Notes: a model not told the origin generated them from the sequence alone. 64,000 bases of DNA from Sepiola atlantica (GCA_963556195.1 OY744531.1:49387700-49451699); one strand, 5' to 3'. Positions 47,870 through 60,529 are shown, counted from the first letter of the stretch. Numbers and translations are program-made.

Positions 47870-48570
47870 ACTAGTTTCGTAATTCACATTATTGATTGTG
47901 GGATGTTTAGTTTTTATGTGGAGGGCTTCAAGAATTTGTAATCTTTTGATGTTGGCATCGTGGTGTATTATTTTAGTATTGTTAACTAGAATATGTCTAT
48001 ATTAAGAAGGGAGCAGTCATGTTTTTTTAGGTGTTGTCAAATAGAGCTAGTGTCGGAGAAATGTAAGGTGAGTCTTTGGGAAAGTATTGTGGTAGTGAAA
48101 TCGATGTAAAATTAGTTTTATTATTATTGTTGAAGATATCTTCTCCCATGGGGCATTAGAACTGATATATTACATTGGTTCTTCCTAATGTATTTCGGGT
48201 CTGAGAAGTGCTATTTTTAACTACATGGTTCGTGTTTTCATTTTTTTTTAATAATAAATGATGGATCTTATTTTATTATCAGAGTTGATGGGGGATATGT
48301 AGCGATGTATTATATTTTAAGAGCTTTTTTATCCAATTTAAAGTTCGTATGCATTTGGTTTCAGTAGAATAAATTTATGTAGTGGGAATTATTTAGCTGA
48401 TTATTATTAGTATTGTCTAAGTTTCTGACCATTAATTCTATTTGTTCGTCTAGAATATAATTGGAAAATTGATTATCAATTAGAACTTGCTTAATGTTTT
48501 TTTTAATTCATTAAGGAATCTTTTTTGGTTGAAGAGATTAGCTTTGCACAGTTTAATATATTTTTAATCA
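47870..48570 (-). pseudogene. Penelope-like element, C-terminal part with GIY-YIG remnant
   Basis: Minus frames give a thumb/linker (NQMHTNFKLDKKALK, then RYISPINSDNKIR), NHVVKNSTSQT, TNVIYQF-CP, TT-LS-RLTLH, SDTSSI-QHLKKH, and ILVNNTKIIHHDANIKRLQI then LEALHIKTKHPTIN. This order is typical of Penelope-like retroelements, with RT followed by a GIY-YIG nuclease. Several frameshifts. Confidence 0.72.
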
Positions 48571-48608
48571 TTGCAATTTTATATCGATATGGGCATTATT
48601 ATTAGTTC

Positions 48609-48610
<2 letters not shown>

Positions 48611-48695
<85 letters not shown>
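48611..48695. repeat. (AT)n microsatellite between two Penelope-like fragments
   Basis: About 85 bp of AT. Confidence 0.97.
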
Positions 48696-48696
<1 letters not shown>

Positions 48697-48700
<4 letters not shown>

Positions 48701-49415
48701 GAATCCTGCCCGTAGAAATATCTTCACACATTATAAATCGGCCCTCTTTCGTAAAGCAAAAATAGGTTATGCTGGAAACGAGTTAGTCCGCATCCGTAAT
48801 AAATGCAAAAAGGAGGCTGATAAAACCGCCTGCAGCAAGAAATTCCAGAAAGTAGTTGAGACGAATGGATACTTCATACGCACCATTGAACACCTCGGGA
48901 AACGCCGAAGACGGATACGACACACTTTTTCCAACACCTGTTTCCTGAAGCTGCCGTACTCCAGCGACAGGATCACGTAGGCTATCCGCAAAGCTGTGTA
49001 TGTAAGGAGGGGCTCGACATAGAACTGGCACAAACCAGATCATCACTGCGGCAATAATTAACCACACACAATCTTAATAACAACAATACACCCTGCACAG
49101 TAGCGAATTGCCCTATGCAAAACCACAGATATATACATAATATACAGACACATATATAATATACTGTATGCAGTACACCACATGCAACAACTTTTACATC
49201 GGTAGATCATTGAGACCACTACACGTCAAAATCAAAGAACACTTACAAGCATGTGCATCCTCATTCTATAAGCACATCTACACATGCAAAAACACCAACA
49301 AATCCATCAAAGTAGATATCCTAGCCACATAGAGGAACATCGGTAATCTCCGCATTAAAGAGTCCATACTGATATCAAAATTGCACCCCACTATTAATAA
49401 CTGACTCGAACTTAA
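48697..49415 (+). pseudogene. Penelope-like element, RT end plus GIY-YIG endonuclease
   Basis: The plus strand reads HYKSALFRKAKIGYAGNELV, ETNGYFIRTIEHLGKRRR, CFLKLPYSSDRIT-AIRKAV, then at ~49.16-49.25 kb YCMQYTTCNNFYIGRSLRPL followed by HVKIKEHL, and CKNTNKSIKVDIL, RNIGNLRIKESILISKLHP. FYIGRS-R and the later E (KE-L-I-KL-P) fit GIY-YIG nucleases. Different subfamily from the neighbour at 47.87-48.57 kb. Contains stops; inactive. Confidence 0.82.
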
Positions 49416-49770
49416 ACCATCATTTTTAGTTTTATACACACCGTTGCACAGCATAATGTTCACATACACTAAGTTTAATATATGTATATAAAAAATTTAA
49501 GATCAATCTAACCTAAAATTGAGTTACCGCCAATTTGGGATAGTGCACGTTACCACAACAATTACCAACAATTAGCGAACTTAATAAAACCATCTACGAA
49601 CTCAACTTATAACAGATAATCTAAAGTAAATTAAATAAATCATGTTGATTGCTAAACACAGCTAATCTTAATAGACATAGTTGTTAATAACTTCACTCTC
49701 CTTCATGTGCTGACAAGCCAAACAACGTATTAAAAAAATAATTAAAAGATTAAGCCACACAGCTCCTATT

Positions 49771-49772
49771 TA

Positions 49773-49839
<67 letters not shown>

Positions 49840-49921
49840 CAAGTAAAATAAAATATTTTAAAACAGAACATTATATATATATATAATCAAACAAATAAAT
49901 AAGATAAAATTATAAAATCTA

Positions 49922-49980
<59 letters not shown>
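49771..49980. repeat. Two (AAT)n tracts
   Basis: 49771-49838 and 49925-49980, separated by AT-rich DNA. Confidence 0.95.
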
Positions 49981-49981
<1 letters not shown>

Positions 49982-50079
49982 TTTTTTTTTAAATTTTTAA
50001 TAAATAAATTTTAAAAATTAAATTAAATTTTTAAAAAATAGTAACAGCCTAGGCTGACACCACACAAAATATTTGCATA

Positions 50080-50377
50080 GGGTCAAGGAGGATGAGAAGA
50101 CCGAGGAGGGACAGCACAAACCAGACCTCCACTGGAAGTGGGGAGACTGCTGGGACCTTGGGGAGGCTTATTACCACCCAAATCCCAGAGAAGACCAATG
50201 CCCATTACCAGCGAGAAATCAATGGTAAACGGCTGTTGTTATACTGCAGTGGTTATCGAAAAGAGATGGATAATACTGGAAATCTGAGAAGACTTGTTGT
50301 CACTCAAACTCCAGGGAATACCACCGGTTGTCGGTGAGCAATCACTGATGACCTGTGTGAGAACTCCTAGTGAGTAC

Positions 50378-50443
<66 letters not shown>
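50080..50443 (+). mobile_element. R4/Dong-like LINE 3' UTR with (AAT)n tail
   Basis: Best copy of the UTR: GGGTCAAGGAGGATGAGAAG at the start, GAACTCCTAGTGAGTACATA at the end, then (AAT)n to 50443. The 5' side is also near (AAT)n (49925-49980). Confidence 0.8.
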
Positions 50444-50449
50444 GGGAGA

Positions 50450-51735
50450 ATAGTGTTAAAAAATGGGGCATATTGAGGGCTTTGGGTAGAGGTAGTACCT
50501 TTCAAGTTCGGCAAGCTGAATCCTACCTGGTAGAGTTGACAGAATCACTGGTCCTGACCCATTTCCTACATCTCTCACATGTTGGCTCCAAGCGCCATGC
50601 CCGGCAAACCGCTTCAGCTAGCAGACTAAACCATTTGAGGGTATAGTGTGTTTACACGGAACCATTGGGCGTATGAATCTCCTTGACGCAGGTCACTGAC
50701 CATGGCGGAAGAGTTCCAAAGAAGAACCTCAATGACAACGTGAAACCAAGCCATTGGATTATGGCCCCACTGCCTTGTGGGTATCTCCTGGAGGAGAAAA
50801 GGCTATGAAAGTAAATGCAGAAACTAAATCCGGAGTGGAGAATCTAAGACCGTTGGATATCACAATTACTTCTTTTCGGTTGCTCATGCAGCTAAGCTAT
50901 TTCCAAATGTACTGATCAACTCTCCTTTGGACAACATCAGTGAAGCCTAGAGGGAAATCCTGATGTCTGAGCAGCTCAGTATCTCCATACAAATTGCGCA
51001 TGGCTTGCGCATTAGAGAAGCCACTTCAGTGCTGCTGTTTGCAGCATCATGACAGCAGTTACAAGTTATAAGCTAGGAACAATTGGCGTAAACCCAGACG
51101 CTACAGGTTGTCTCCACCATTGCAGTATGACCGGTCAGCTACCGCCCGCCTCAAGCCGGGCAGTCCCAGCCAGAAAGGTGCTAACTCGCCACAGTCTGCC
51201 TGCTTCAATGGGTGTTTGGAGCTAGGGAAAACTCCAACAAGCAAACTGAAAACCCTGCACCAAACAAACAAAGAAAAACAAAACAACAAATCTTGCAATT
51301 AGCAAGCTGGAATGTTAGGACAATGTGCCCTGGCCTCTCAGACAATCTACAACAGATCAATAACTCCAGAAAAACAGCTATAATCGACCGAGAGTTCACA
51401 AGGCTCAACACCGATGTAGCTTCACTACAGAAAACAAGACTCGCATCAAGTGGAAGCGTCAGAGAACAGACCTACACGTTTTTCTGGCATGGCAAGGAAC
51501 CTGAGGAAACAAGACTGTATGGTGTTCGATTCGCAGTGAGGAATTCTCTATTCACTATCGTAGAACTGCCATCCAGTTGCACAGTCCTAATCTTGTCTCT
51601 CCGCCTGTCAGCCGCCTCGGGCCCAGTGAACATTTTGAGCATTTAAACTCCAACGCTATACTCTTCAGTCGAGACCAAGGACAAGTTCTATGGGGATCTT
51701 GACACCACTCCAGTGTTTATAAAAAGTGCTCAATA
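50450..51735 (+). pseudogene. LINE 5' end: 5' UTR and AP-endonuclease domain
   Basis: About 750 bp of GC-richer 5' UTR precedes an ORF at 51212-51646 reading QLASWNVRTMCPG, then TDVASLQKTRLASSGS, then YTFFWHGKEPEETR and VRFAVRNSL. This is the N terminus of APE-type LINE endonucleases (SWNVRT and QETRL carry the metal-binding Asn and Glu; here Glu is replaced by Lys). After a stop it continues as TPTLYSSVETKDKFYGDL. The RT region is missing, so a 3'-truncated copy, the opposite of normal 5' truncation. Confidence 0.82.
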
Positions 51736-52089
51736 ACAAGCAGAGCTTTATTTAGTATATTTTTTATTTATACAAACATTATTGGTTACATATGTGCATA
51801 CATGTTTCAGTTGTCCTCTGCGATAGACAGTCAACTTCTTCAGACCGAAATAGAAATTAAAATGAGAGGCTGCGGACTTCACTTATTCAGTATATTTCTC
51901 TGGGTGGGATGGGTTCATAATTCAACGGTCAAGCCTAGTATCAAATTACATTTTTACCCAATCGACCCTTCTTTTGGCTTCTATTATTTGGTTTATCTAG
52001 CGTTTACGATCCCGTTTATATTTCGTCATTTATTACCACTTAAGATATTTCTTGCCATCAAACAGGAGTTCAGTTTTTCCGAATCTGAC

Positions 52090-52262
52090 CTATATATAAA
52101 AAGCCCTACTTATATACATACATGACCATGCCCAGACATCTCTCTACATACATACACGAACATATATATATATAAATATATCTATATCTACATATGCACA
52201 CCCCTACATATACATATCCACACACATATCTATATAAAACACACATACATACATGCACATAT

Positions 52263-52323
<61 letters not shown>

Positions 52324-52740
52324 GGTGTGTGTGTGTGTGTGTGTGTGTGTATACATTCATAATTGTCAATTTACCTATTCCTATCCCATATTCTCGCGAT
52401 CATCGAATTAGTTCACTCTACACACGATTTATACATATACACTATGTACGTGTGTTAACATGCATCTACATATATACATAACTACACACACATATATATG
52501 CATATATACATAGATATCAATTACTTATATCTTCATACACCTTGCTATACGCATAAAATACGTATATCATATACACGCACACACACACATATATATATAC
52601 ATATATACATATGTATACAAATATATAAACACATACATACATACAGACATGCAAATACATCCATATATACCCATATAAACACATATATATATACATAAAA
52701 TATATATATAAAATATAAGAAATCTTATACACATATATAT
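52090..52740. repeat. TA/CA-rich cryptic microsatellite region
   Basis: Imperfect ACATAT/ATACAC runs with perfect (AT)n 52271-52301 and (GT)n 52302-52350. No coding meaning. Confidence 0.85.
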
Positions 52741-52892
52741 ATTAAAGTGAATAGATTATTAAACCGATATGATAAAGGTTTCGCAATTGTTTATGAAGAA
52801 ATGAAGAAAAAATTAAGGAAAAGATAGTAAGGGATAAAAAAAGAAAAAAATAGAGGACTAAGGATTAAAGTGAAAGATTATAGTAGGTGTTC

Positions 52893-52957
<65 letters not shown>

Positions 52958-52958
<1 letters not shown>

Positions 52959-53568
52959 CAAGCCGCGCGTGCATGGTCCCCCTCTGTATGTGACTCAATG
53001 TGGCGAGTGTAAAATGCAATAAATTTGGGCAATTTGAGGCATTTTTGACCCCCCTTATATCCCCTGGGGGCGCGAACCAGAATTTTTCTGAGGTCAAAGA
53101 TGATCATTTTATATCCAGAACAATTGTCTCTACATTTTGGCCAAGTTTCAGAAAAATTGAATGGATGGATCAAACGTTATGGGAGAAAAGGGTCATTTTT
53201 TGCCATTTTAGGGGGATTTTGACCGCCTGGGGGTGCGAACCAGATTCTTACCAAGGTCAGCGATACTTATTTTCTATTAGGAACAATTGCCTCCACATTT
53301 TGGCCAAGTTTCAGAGAAATTGAATAGATGGATGAAAAGTTATGGGGCAAAAAATGTCATTTTTTGCCATTTCGGGGCCTTTTGACCCCCTGGGGGGCTA
53401 ACCAGAGTGTTTTTCAAAAATTGGAGAATGTCACTTTCTAACCTGACCAAAGTTACAACTTCATGCAAAATTTCAGAGAAATTCAATGAATGGTTGCGGA
53501 GAAAAATCCGGACGGGCGGACATGCCTCAAAACAGAAGTCCCCCGATTTTATAAATCGGGGTGGGGCA

Positions 53569-53571
<3 letters not shown>
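52958..53571 (+). mobile_element. Helentron-associated-like element inside (AT)n, three ~165-bp internal repeats
   Basis: Between (AT)n tracts (52898-52957 and 53572-53622) lies a 614-bp non-AT element. Units start TTTTGACC at 53043, 53217 and 53380 (174 and 163 bp apart) and share ACATTTTGGCCAAGTTTCAG and GGGG-GCGAACCAGA. Near the right end CCCCGATTTTATAAATCGGGG (53541-53561) is a perfect short hairpin. AT-tract insertion, a central tandem array and a terminal hairpin are features of Helentron-related non-autonomous elements. No coding. Confidence 0.6.
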
Positions 53572-53625
<54 letters not shown>

Positions 53626-53684
53626 CAGTATGTTTTATTTTAAGTAATAGAATTTTCAAACAAAATAAGATTTATAATTGTCTT

Positions 53685-53816
53685 TGTTATGTTAGCTCTC
53701 CCTGGATGTAACATCTCGCAGCGAACGTTAATAAAACGATACCGACAGTCAGCCATCTTGGTCCCTACATATACATTTCGTCTTGCCTCATTTACTAACA
53801 AAAACCTAACAAAACA
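53685..53816 (+). mobile_element. Probable 5' LTR of a Ty3/Gypsy retrotransposon
   Basis: Begins TGTTATGTTAGCTC and ends AACAAAACA directly before the primer-binding site. Contains AATAAAA (poly-A signal-like). No 3' LTR was noticed, so the exact start is tentative. Confidence 0.55.
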
Positions 53817-53834
53817 TGGTGTCAGAATAGGGGA
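53817..53834 (+). promoter_or_regulatory. Primer-binding site (tRNA-Leu type)
   Basis: TGGTGTCAGAATAGGGGA: the first 11 bases are complementary to the 3' end (..TTCTGACACCA) of tRNA-Leu. Confidence 0.65.
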
Positions 53835-53935
53835 TGTACAAACCGACGTGAGCAACACATACGGGGAGAGTTACACAAAGTATCAAGCTTAAAAGGTGAA
53901 TAAGGAAAAGAAATGAAACTCCACAAAATAAAACA

Positions 53936-54262
53936 ATGATGAATAGCCACGTAACCCCACCAGAACCCTTCACATTCGAGCAGTCCGAATTAAGGGGAAA
54001 ATGGATTCGACGGTTCAGCAGTTACAAAACAGTGCCCAGACTAGATGAGAAGTCAACCCCTTGTCAGATAGACACTCTAATATATTACCTGCATGATAAA
54101 GCAGAGGACATTATCGCCACATTCAAACTCTCGCCCGACGAAGCTCAAAACATTAACATAGTTGTGTCAAAGGCAACATGAACGTATATACGAACGGGCC
54201 AGGTTCAACCAGAGACAACAACAAGAAGGTGAGTCAGTTTATTCTTTTAGCCAAGTCATTGT
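53936..54262 (+). pseudogene. Ty3/Gypsy gag fragment
   Basis: The plus strand reads PEPFTFEQSELRGKWIRRF, QIDTLIYYLHDKAEDIIATF and, after a frameshift at about 54180, IYERARFNQRQQQEGESV. This is the capsid/retrotrans-gag domain of Gypsy elements of the kind abundant in molluscs. The element stops before pol. Confidence 0.82.
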
Positions 54263-54264
54263 CA

Positions 54265-55732
54265 TTACTGTCGGTGCCCAAACCGCTCACAACGGCATTT
54301 TCTACCCCTCTTTTTTCACAGTTAATTTTTATTCATTTTTATTCTTTTTAATAATTTATTTGTTAAATCATTCTTACAAAATAAGAATATTCAAACTAAA
54401 TGTCTGACACTTAAAAACAATTAGTCTCAAGTTTATGGACCACTTGAAGGGAGACATGATCTGAACGAACGCCATAAAGATACCGGCCGAATGGCACGCA
54501 TTCCCCCTCCCCAGCACCGCCGGGTAAGTGTCAGGCAATCCGGACGAATTACTACTAACTCACATGCACTAACAAGAGTGAACTCACACTTACACAGTAC
54601 CCCACTGCTCCCGCTCACACACGCAGTAGCAAATATTACACACGTAATTTAAAGATGTAAATATTGCAGGTATTTCTGATTCCAATTGTTTACATTTTTC
54701 CTTTTTTTTTCTGGCTACAACAAGATATGCTTTCATTTTATTAACTTAAAAAAAAAATAAAACAAAACGCGATTCAAAAAAGTAAAAATCACATGCTTAT
54801 CACCGGCCCAAAACGGTGCATTCTTTTCTGACTCGTTACAACATATACTAACTTTATTTTTCATATATAAATTATTTCATTTTATTGATTTAAAACACAA
54901 AACAGAAAGAAACACCTACACACTCACTTGCCTTAAACTTCCTACAACAGCGTTTTCTAATCTTTCTTTTCTTTCTATAGCAATTTAATTTTCTTTTCTT
55001 CATACAAAATCAAAACATTCAAAATAAAAGCCGACATCCAAATAACTGGTCTCAAGTGCATGTACAACTAAAACACTCTCACTACAACATCAGTTTATTA
55101 CAAAAAAAAAGTATTTTTCTTTCCTTAGTTTCATCAATTTTTCTAAAATCAATTTACATATAAATCTAAGGAGATTACATATCTATACATATGCCATTTG
55201 CTAATCAGACCTAAATTTCACACTGTTCGCTGCCCAACCAAACACCGAGCAGATGCAATCTGTGGATTGGGAATGGGTGCATATGGTTATATCTCACGAC
55301 CACAGTCAACTCATGCGGAACTCTCTTCAATCTCAAAATACTTTCCGATGTTTAAATTTTCAGAGTATCTTACCCCAATCTTTTCTTAATGCTTCAAAAA
55401 CAAGTCAATCTATCTGACATCAAAATTTCACGACTTTAACTTCCATCTTTCTTTATTCGTCCATGAAAAATCATCATCCATGACCTATCACTGATAGAGT
55501 GCTAGCAGTTTGCCACTCCAATGCTCAGCAACCCGCATCCCTCACACAAAGAAAATATCCACTCTGCATTGAGACAAACAATGAACAAAAAGAGAAAAAA
55601 TGCTGCAATTATAAATTGCAATTCTTTCTTTAAAAACTTATTTCTATTGCTTACCTAATATCGATAATATAAAGTAAATTTAAATTAGAAAATAAATTAA
55701 TTATATTCCCATCTTAATCACCCTACAACAGT

Positions 55733-55735
<3 letters not shown>
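54265..55735. other. Diverged repeated segments, no gene
   Basis: 54280-54420, 54790-54850 and 54925-55070 share words such as GGCCCAAA-CGGTGCATT and GTCTCAAGT-ATG-AC, suggesting an old repeat family. No coding recognised. Confidence 0.4.

Positions 55736-55800
<65 letters not shown>
55735..55800. repeat. (CT)n microsatellite
   Basis: About 33 CT units. Confidence 0.97.
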
Positions 55801-55803
<3 letters not shown>

Positions 55804-55804
55804 G

Positions 55805-57840
55805 GACTTGTTCTGACCGGGCCTTGACAATCGATCTACTCGCCATCCTGACAGAGTTCTATCAATTTTTTGGTTGTTTAGATTTCCATTCACAACAATA
55901 CCTATAATATAGCAACAATTAACCAAAAAGAACTCAGAGTGAAGCAAGACAAAACGAAATAAAGATCGGCAAAAGAAATATGAATTGTTTCAGACCTACC
56001 ATTCTGTCGTTCTTTTTGGTGACGTCTCAGCTGTTCCTTTCTGCTTTGTTTTGTTTGAGGGGATCGTCTCATGTTGTCGTCTTGGTTAATTTTGGTACTC
56101 TGCATCTTGCGGTTGTTCTATTTGGCAGAGTTGATCCCGGTCATTTAGACACTAGATGTGAATTCCTGAGCATGCTCTGGCTTCTGCTGTGTCCCACAGG
56201 GTCAAATCCGATGGTCACGGCATCGGATATGAGCATGCATGAGTGTGTTCACTGCACTGGCCATGATCGTCCCGCTTGTTGTGCCTGGTGCAGGGTTACC
56301 GTTCGACTCAGTAAGTGCTGCAACAAAGAATTCTCATTACAAATGAAACCATAAGTTCAGTTTATAAAAAATGAATAGATTTTTATCATAGCAGATTTGC
56401 AAAATGAGATCTTTTATCCCGACCAAATAAAATATAAATGTAATGAACACAATCCTGTAGCTAAGAGCCCCAAGGGCCTACCTGGCCCGGAGAGGCATAT
56501 CGATCAGACTACCCGCCAGCCCTCCGAAAAATAAACTGCCTGTGTCATGCTTTGAGGGCCAGTTCTGACTGCTCCCTGTTCCATCTCCTGAAATATTTTC
56601 ACTCCTGACTGGAAATTTTGGCTTCTGGACTTTCTCAGTGGCCACCATTCAACCATCCAGAGGCTGGCCACTAGAGATATTTACTGGAAATAACGGCCAG
56701 ACTGTGTGCACTCAAAAGGGTTTATCAGGAGCCCATCTAAAAACATTATTTTCTCAAGTAGGCCGGTCTCAGCATGATTCCCTGTTTAATGAGGTACTTA
56801 TTTTATTTCAAACAAAAGACAATTTCTGTGTAGTTTAACTGACAATCAGAGATATTTTCAATTTCTTCGGTGCCCCCCTTTCCTTTGGCCGAACATCTAT
56901 CACCTGCAACGTCTGCCATTCGCATGCACCACTAAAACATGCAGTTTGGTGCATGTTTACAAGAAGGCGACATTATTCAACATGGGCTCAACATAATGAA
57001 AACAAGCAAGCAGAGTGCAAAAGGATTGTCAGGCTTTGTGATTGTGTGCTGTTTCAAATCCTAAGAAAACTTGATGATGAAAATAAATTTGTGACCCCCA
57101 CCGTAATTTTTTCTGCTATGTATCCATTATGGCAAAAAATTTGATATAGGTGTTTTTAAGGCAATGTGGTATTTAACATGGGTACCAAAGCATTTTGCTG
57201 CAACTCCAATCGACAGGCTTTTAATAAAATTTGATCTGCTCTGTTAGACAAGGTCTCTGACATCTACATCTGGGCACAGTACAGAACCAGTATTATTATA
57301 GCTTTTCTTCGTGCGGACTGACTTGCTGTCCATCTTTCTTTTTGCAGTACAGGGATTGAAGCTGTTCTCTTGGTACTTCTCTCAGAACTGATTAACTCGA
57401 AGATGTTATATTTTATTCGTCATAACTGTGGATATCCATTCTTCCTTATCGAACAGTTACTTCTTGTTTGACCATCTCGACATAGTGCTTAAGTCCTCTT
57501 CATTCTACGAACGCTAAATTACATGTGACTTCACTAAAATCTACTCACCAACTGAAATCCAATTCATGTGACTTAAGCTGAACCTAATGGTGACCATGCC
57601 AATCATATTTTAATGTGTGCATAAAACTTTAAAAATCTATATAAATTAGACATTCATAAATAAAGTAAACATCACACTGGTAAGTCCGAGTAACCCTTCG
57701 TAAAAAACATATGTGACATAAAGAATAAATTTTAATAATGTATAAATTCAAATTTAGCGATTTTTAATTAATCTGCATTTAAGTTTACATATATATCATT
57801 CTTATTCTTTCTGTATAAATCAGCAAGTTATATTTTCGTT
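55805..57840. other. GC-richer unassigned DNA
   Basis: 56000-56330 and 56450-56860 have higher GC and may be repeats. The 124-codon ORF at 55980-56354 has no recognised motif and no splice context. Confidence 0.4.
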
Positions 57841-57859
57841 TTTAATTGCTTGATTGGTG

Positions 57860-58975
57860 ACAGGAATGCAGAAGGAGAAAGAATTTTAGAATTTGGTCTT
57901 GCAATAGCCATGTTGGTTGCTAACGCCCTTTTTAGGAAAAAGGAAAGCCATCTTGTTTGATATGAATCTGGTACAGCAAAGACTCAAGTAGATTATCTGC
58001 TAGTAAGCAAAAGGGGCAGAAAGCTCTTAAGTGACGTGAAAGTAATACCTGGTGAAGAAATTGTGACACAGCACAAACCGGTTATTTGCAATTTTACTGC
58101 TGAAGAAACCTCATGAGATAAAGAGAAAGTTTATCCCCAGAATAAAAGTGTGGAGGTTGAATGAAGAACATGTGAAACGTGAGTTTATAGACCAAGTGAT
58201 GGAGCGTTCGCCTACCAGATCCAGTACAGGAAGTGTAGAAGACAGTGGAAGAAGCTAAAGTATACAGTATTTGAGGTATCAGACCAGACTTGTGGGTGGA
58301 CAGAAGGGTCTGCAAGGAATAGGGTAACAAGGTGGTGGAATGAGGAAGTTGAGAAGTGTATCAAAGAAAAGTGGAAGCGTAGGATCCAGTGGATAAAAGA
58401 TTTAGTGAATAAGGATGTGTAACTGGAGGCAAAGAAGAACAATATACAAAGAAAAGAAGGCGGTTGAGAAAGCCAGATTTCCAAATATACTAAGAATGGA
58501 TGGCTAAAAGAATTCAGGATAGTTAAACAGATAGCAAAGAAAAATATGGATATTGTTGGTAAGAAGTGCATTCGAAATGACAATGGAGTGTTAGCAACAA
58601 ATGAACAGAACAAGAGAGATGCTTGGAAATACCACTACAAGAAATTGTTGAATACTGAGTTTTCATGGAACAGTGAAAATCTAGAAGTTACTGAAGCAGT
58701 ATCTGGTCCATAAGAATTGAGAAAGAAATGACACGAGAATCTGTGAGTAATATGAAGAATGGTAAGGCTGGAGGACCCTCAGGTGTTGTTGCAGAACTGT
58801 TGAAGGCTGCGGATGAAACAGACATTGAGCTGATCACAGACTTGACAAATCAGATCATAAAAGAATAGGTTATCTCAAAAGACTGGGAACTTAGTACAAT
58901 CGTAAATTGTTACAAGGGTAAAGAGGAAGTAGTAGATAGAGGTAATTACATAAGCTTAATGTTTGATTGAACAGC
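57860..58975 (+). pseudogene. RTE-like LINE, endonuclease end to start of reverse transcriptase, broken
   Basis: The plus strand reads GDRNAEGERILEFG, then YESGTAKTQVDYLLVSKRGR then DVKVIPGEEIVTQH (end of the APE endonuclease, with D and H of the catalytic site), later NDNGVLATNEQNKRDAWKYH, NGKAGGPSGVVAELLKAA and DWELSTIVNCYKGK (start of the RT domain). Many stops; truncated after RT motif 1. Confidence 0.88.
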
Positions 58976-59549
58976 AAATAAGAAGTCAGATAAGCCTGTT
59001 TTTAAAATATCGTGAGAGAAAGGGAAACACCATCAACCAACTTGAACTGTAGCCCCCTAGAACCAGACATTGCATACACTGAGCGATGCTGCACTTTGAA
59101 GATGTCTACACGATCAAATATTGAAGTGCTGCTCGCAGATGTGAATATGTCTCTGCTCATACCACTGAATAAAAAAGATCTTCTCTAAGCTAAACAACCT
59201 GAAATATATATAAAAATATCTTCTACGTGAACAGCCCACATAAACAATAAACACACTTTTAACTTAAAATGAATAAAAGTACATTAAAGAAATCCCTTCT
59301 TAAACAAAAAATAATAACAGACAACCTTTTACAAACATACAATATATGTTATGGAAAAAACAAAAAATGAGTGCCGCCTGAACTAAACCGGTGATTTGAG
59401 CTTGTTCCCTTTTTTCTCTGAGCCTTCGCCTGTTGACCATTGTAATGTATAGTTTTTAAATAAAATACTTTATATTAGCTCTTGTAGAATCTACGATCGG
59501 GCACTTTAGTGTTTTATTTTAACTAACTCGATACATGCTCTCTCTCTCT

Positions 59550-59550
59550 C

Positions 59551-59621
<71 letters not shown>
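59550..59621. repeat. (AT)n microsatellite
   Basis: AT tract forming the left border of the 372-bp duplicated element. Confidence 0.96.
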
Positions 59622-59625
<4 letters not shown>

Positions 59626-60478
59626 TTTAAGGTTCATATTTTTTTTTAAAGCATCTATTGTTAAATTTAAGAAGGAATAGGTAAAATAAATACCTTTTGA
59701 AGCATTAAGATGCAATATCAATTTTTTTTATAAAAAAGAAAAATAATAAATCGAAACCGATTTTTTTTTTTTTTTTTTATTAAAACTAGCATTTTTTTTT
59801 TTGTTAGTTTAAAGTGATACAGATATTTCGCCAAAACCTGGCATCCTCGGTGTGTAATATATCCTGATGTCATCGGATTTGTATTTTTTATCTCTTTACC
59901 GGCTTGTTGTTATTACAACCGGGCCAAATGGGCAAGTTGTTGTTTCCCACCATCAAATATGAAAAACGTGAATGCAGCACGTGATTTGTATAAGTGTTTT
60001 AAGGTTCATATTTTTTTTTTTAAAGCATCTATTGTTAAATTTAAGAAGGAATAGGCAAAATAAATACCTTTTGAAGCATTAAGATGCGATATCAATTTTT
60101 TTATAAAAAAAAAAAATAATAAATCGAAACCGATTTTTTTTTTTTATTTTATTAAAACTAGCATTTTTTTTTTTTTGTTAGTTTAAAGTGATACAGATAT
60201 TTCGCCCAAAACCTGGCATCCTCGGTGTGTAATATATCCTGATGTCATCGGATTTGTATTTTTTATCTCTTTACCGGCTTGTTGTTATTACAGCCGGGCC
60301 AAATGGGCAAGTTGTTGTTTCCCACCATCAAATATGAAGAACGTGAATGCAGCACGTGATTAGTTTTAATAAAAAAAAGAAAGAAAAAATCGGTTTCGAT
60401 TTATTATTTTTCTTTTTTATAAAAAAAATTGATATCGCATCTTAATGCTTCAAAAGGTATTTATTTTACCTATTCCTT

Positions 60479-60481
<3 letters not shown>
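59622..60481. mobile_element. 372-bp direct duplication plus inverted partial copy inside (AT)n
   Basis: Copy 1 is 59622-59993 and copy 2 is 59994-60362, nearly identical. 60363-60481 is the reverse complement of 60043-60159. The whole is bounded by (AT)n on both sides (59550-59621 and 60481-60526). Each unit has a CCGGCTTGTTGTTATTACAA element and a CACGTGAT end. Non-coding; class unknown. Confidence 0.88.

Positions 60482-60529
<48 letters not shown>

Noticed and set aside
55980..56354. 124-codon plus ORF with several Cys
   Set aside because: No recognisable domain, probably a GC-richer repeat; no splice context.
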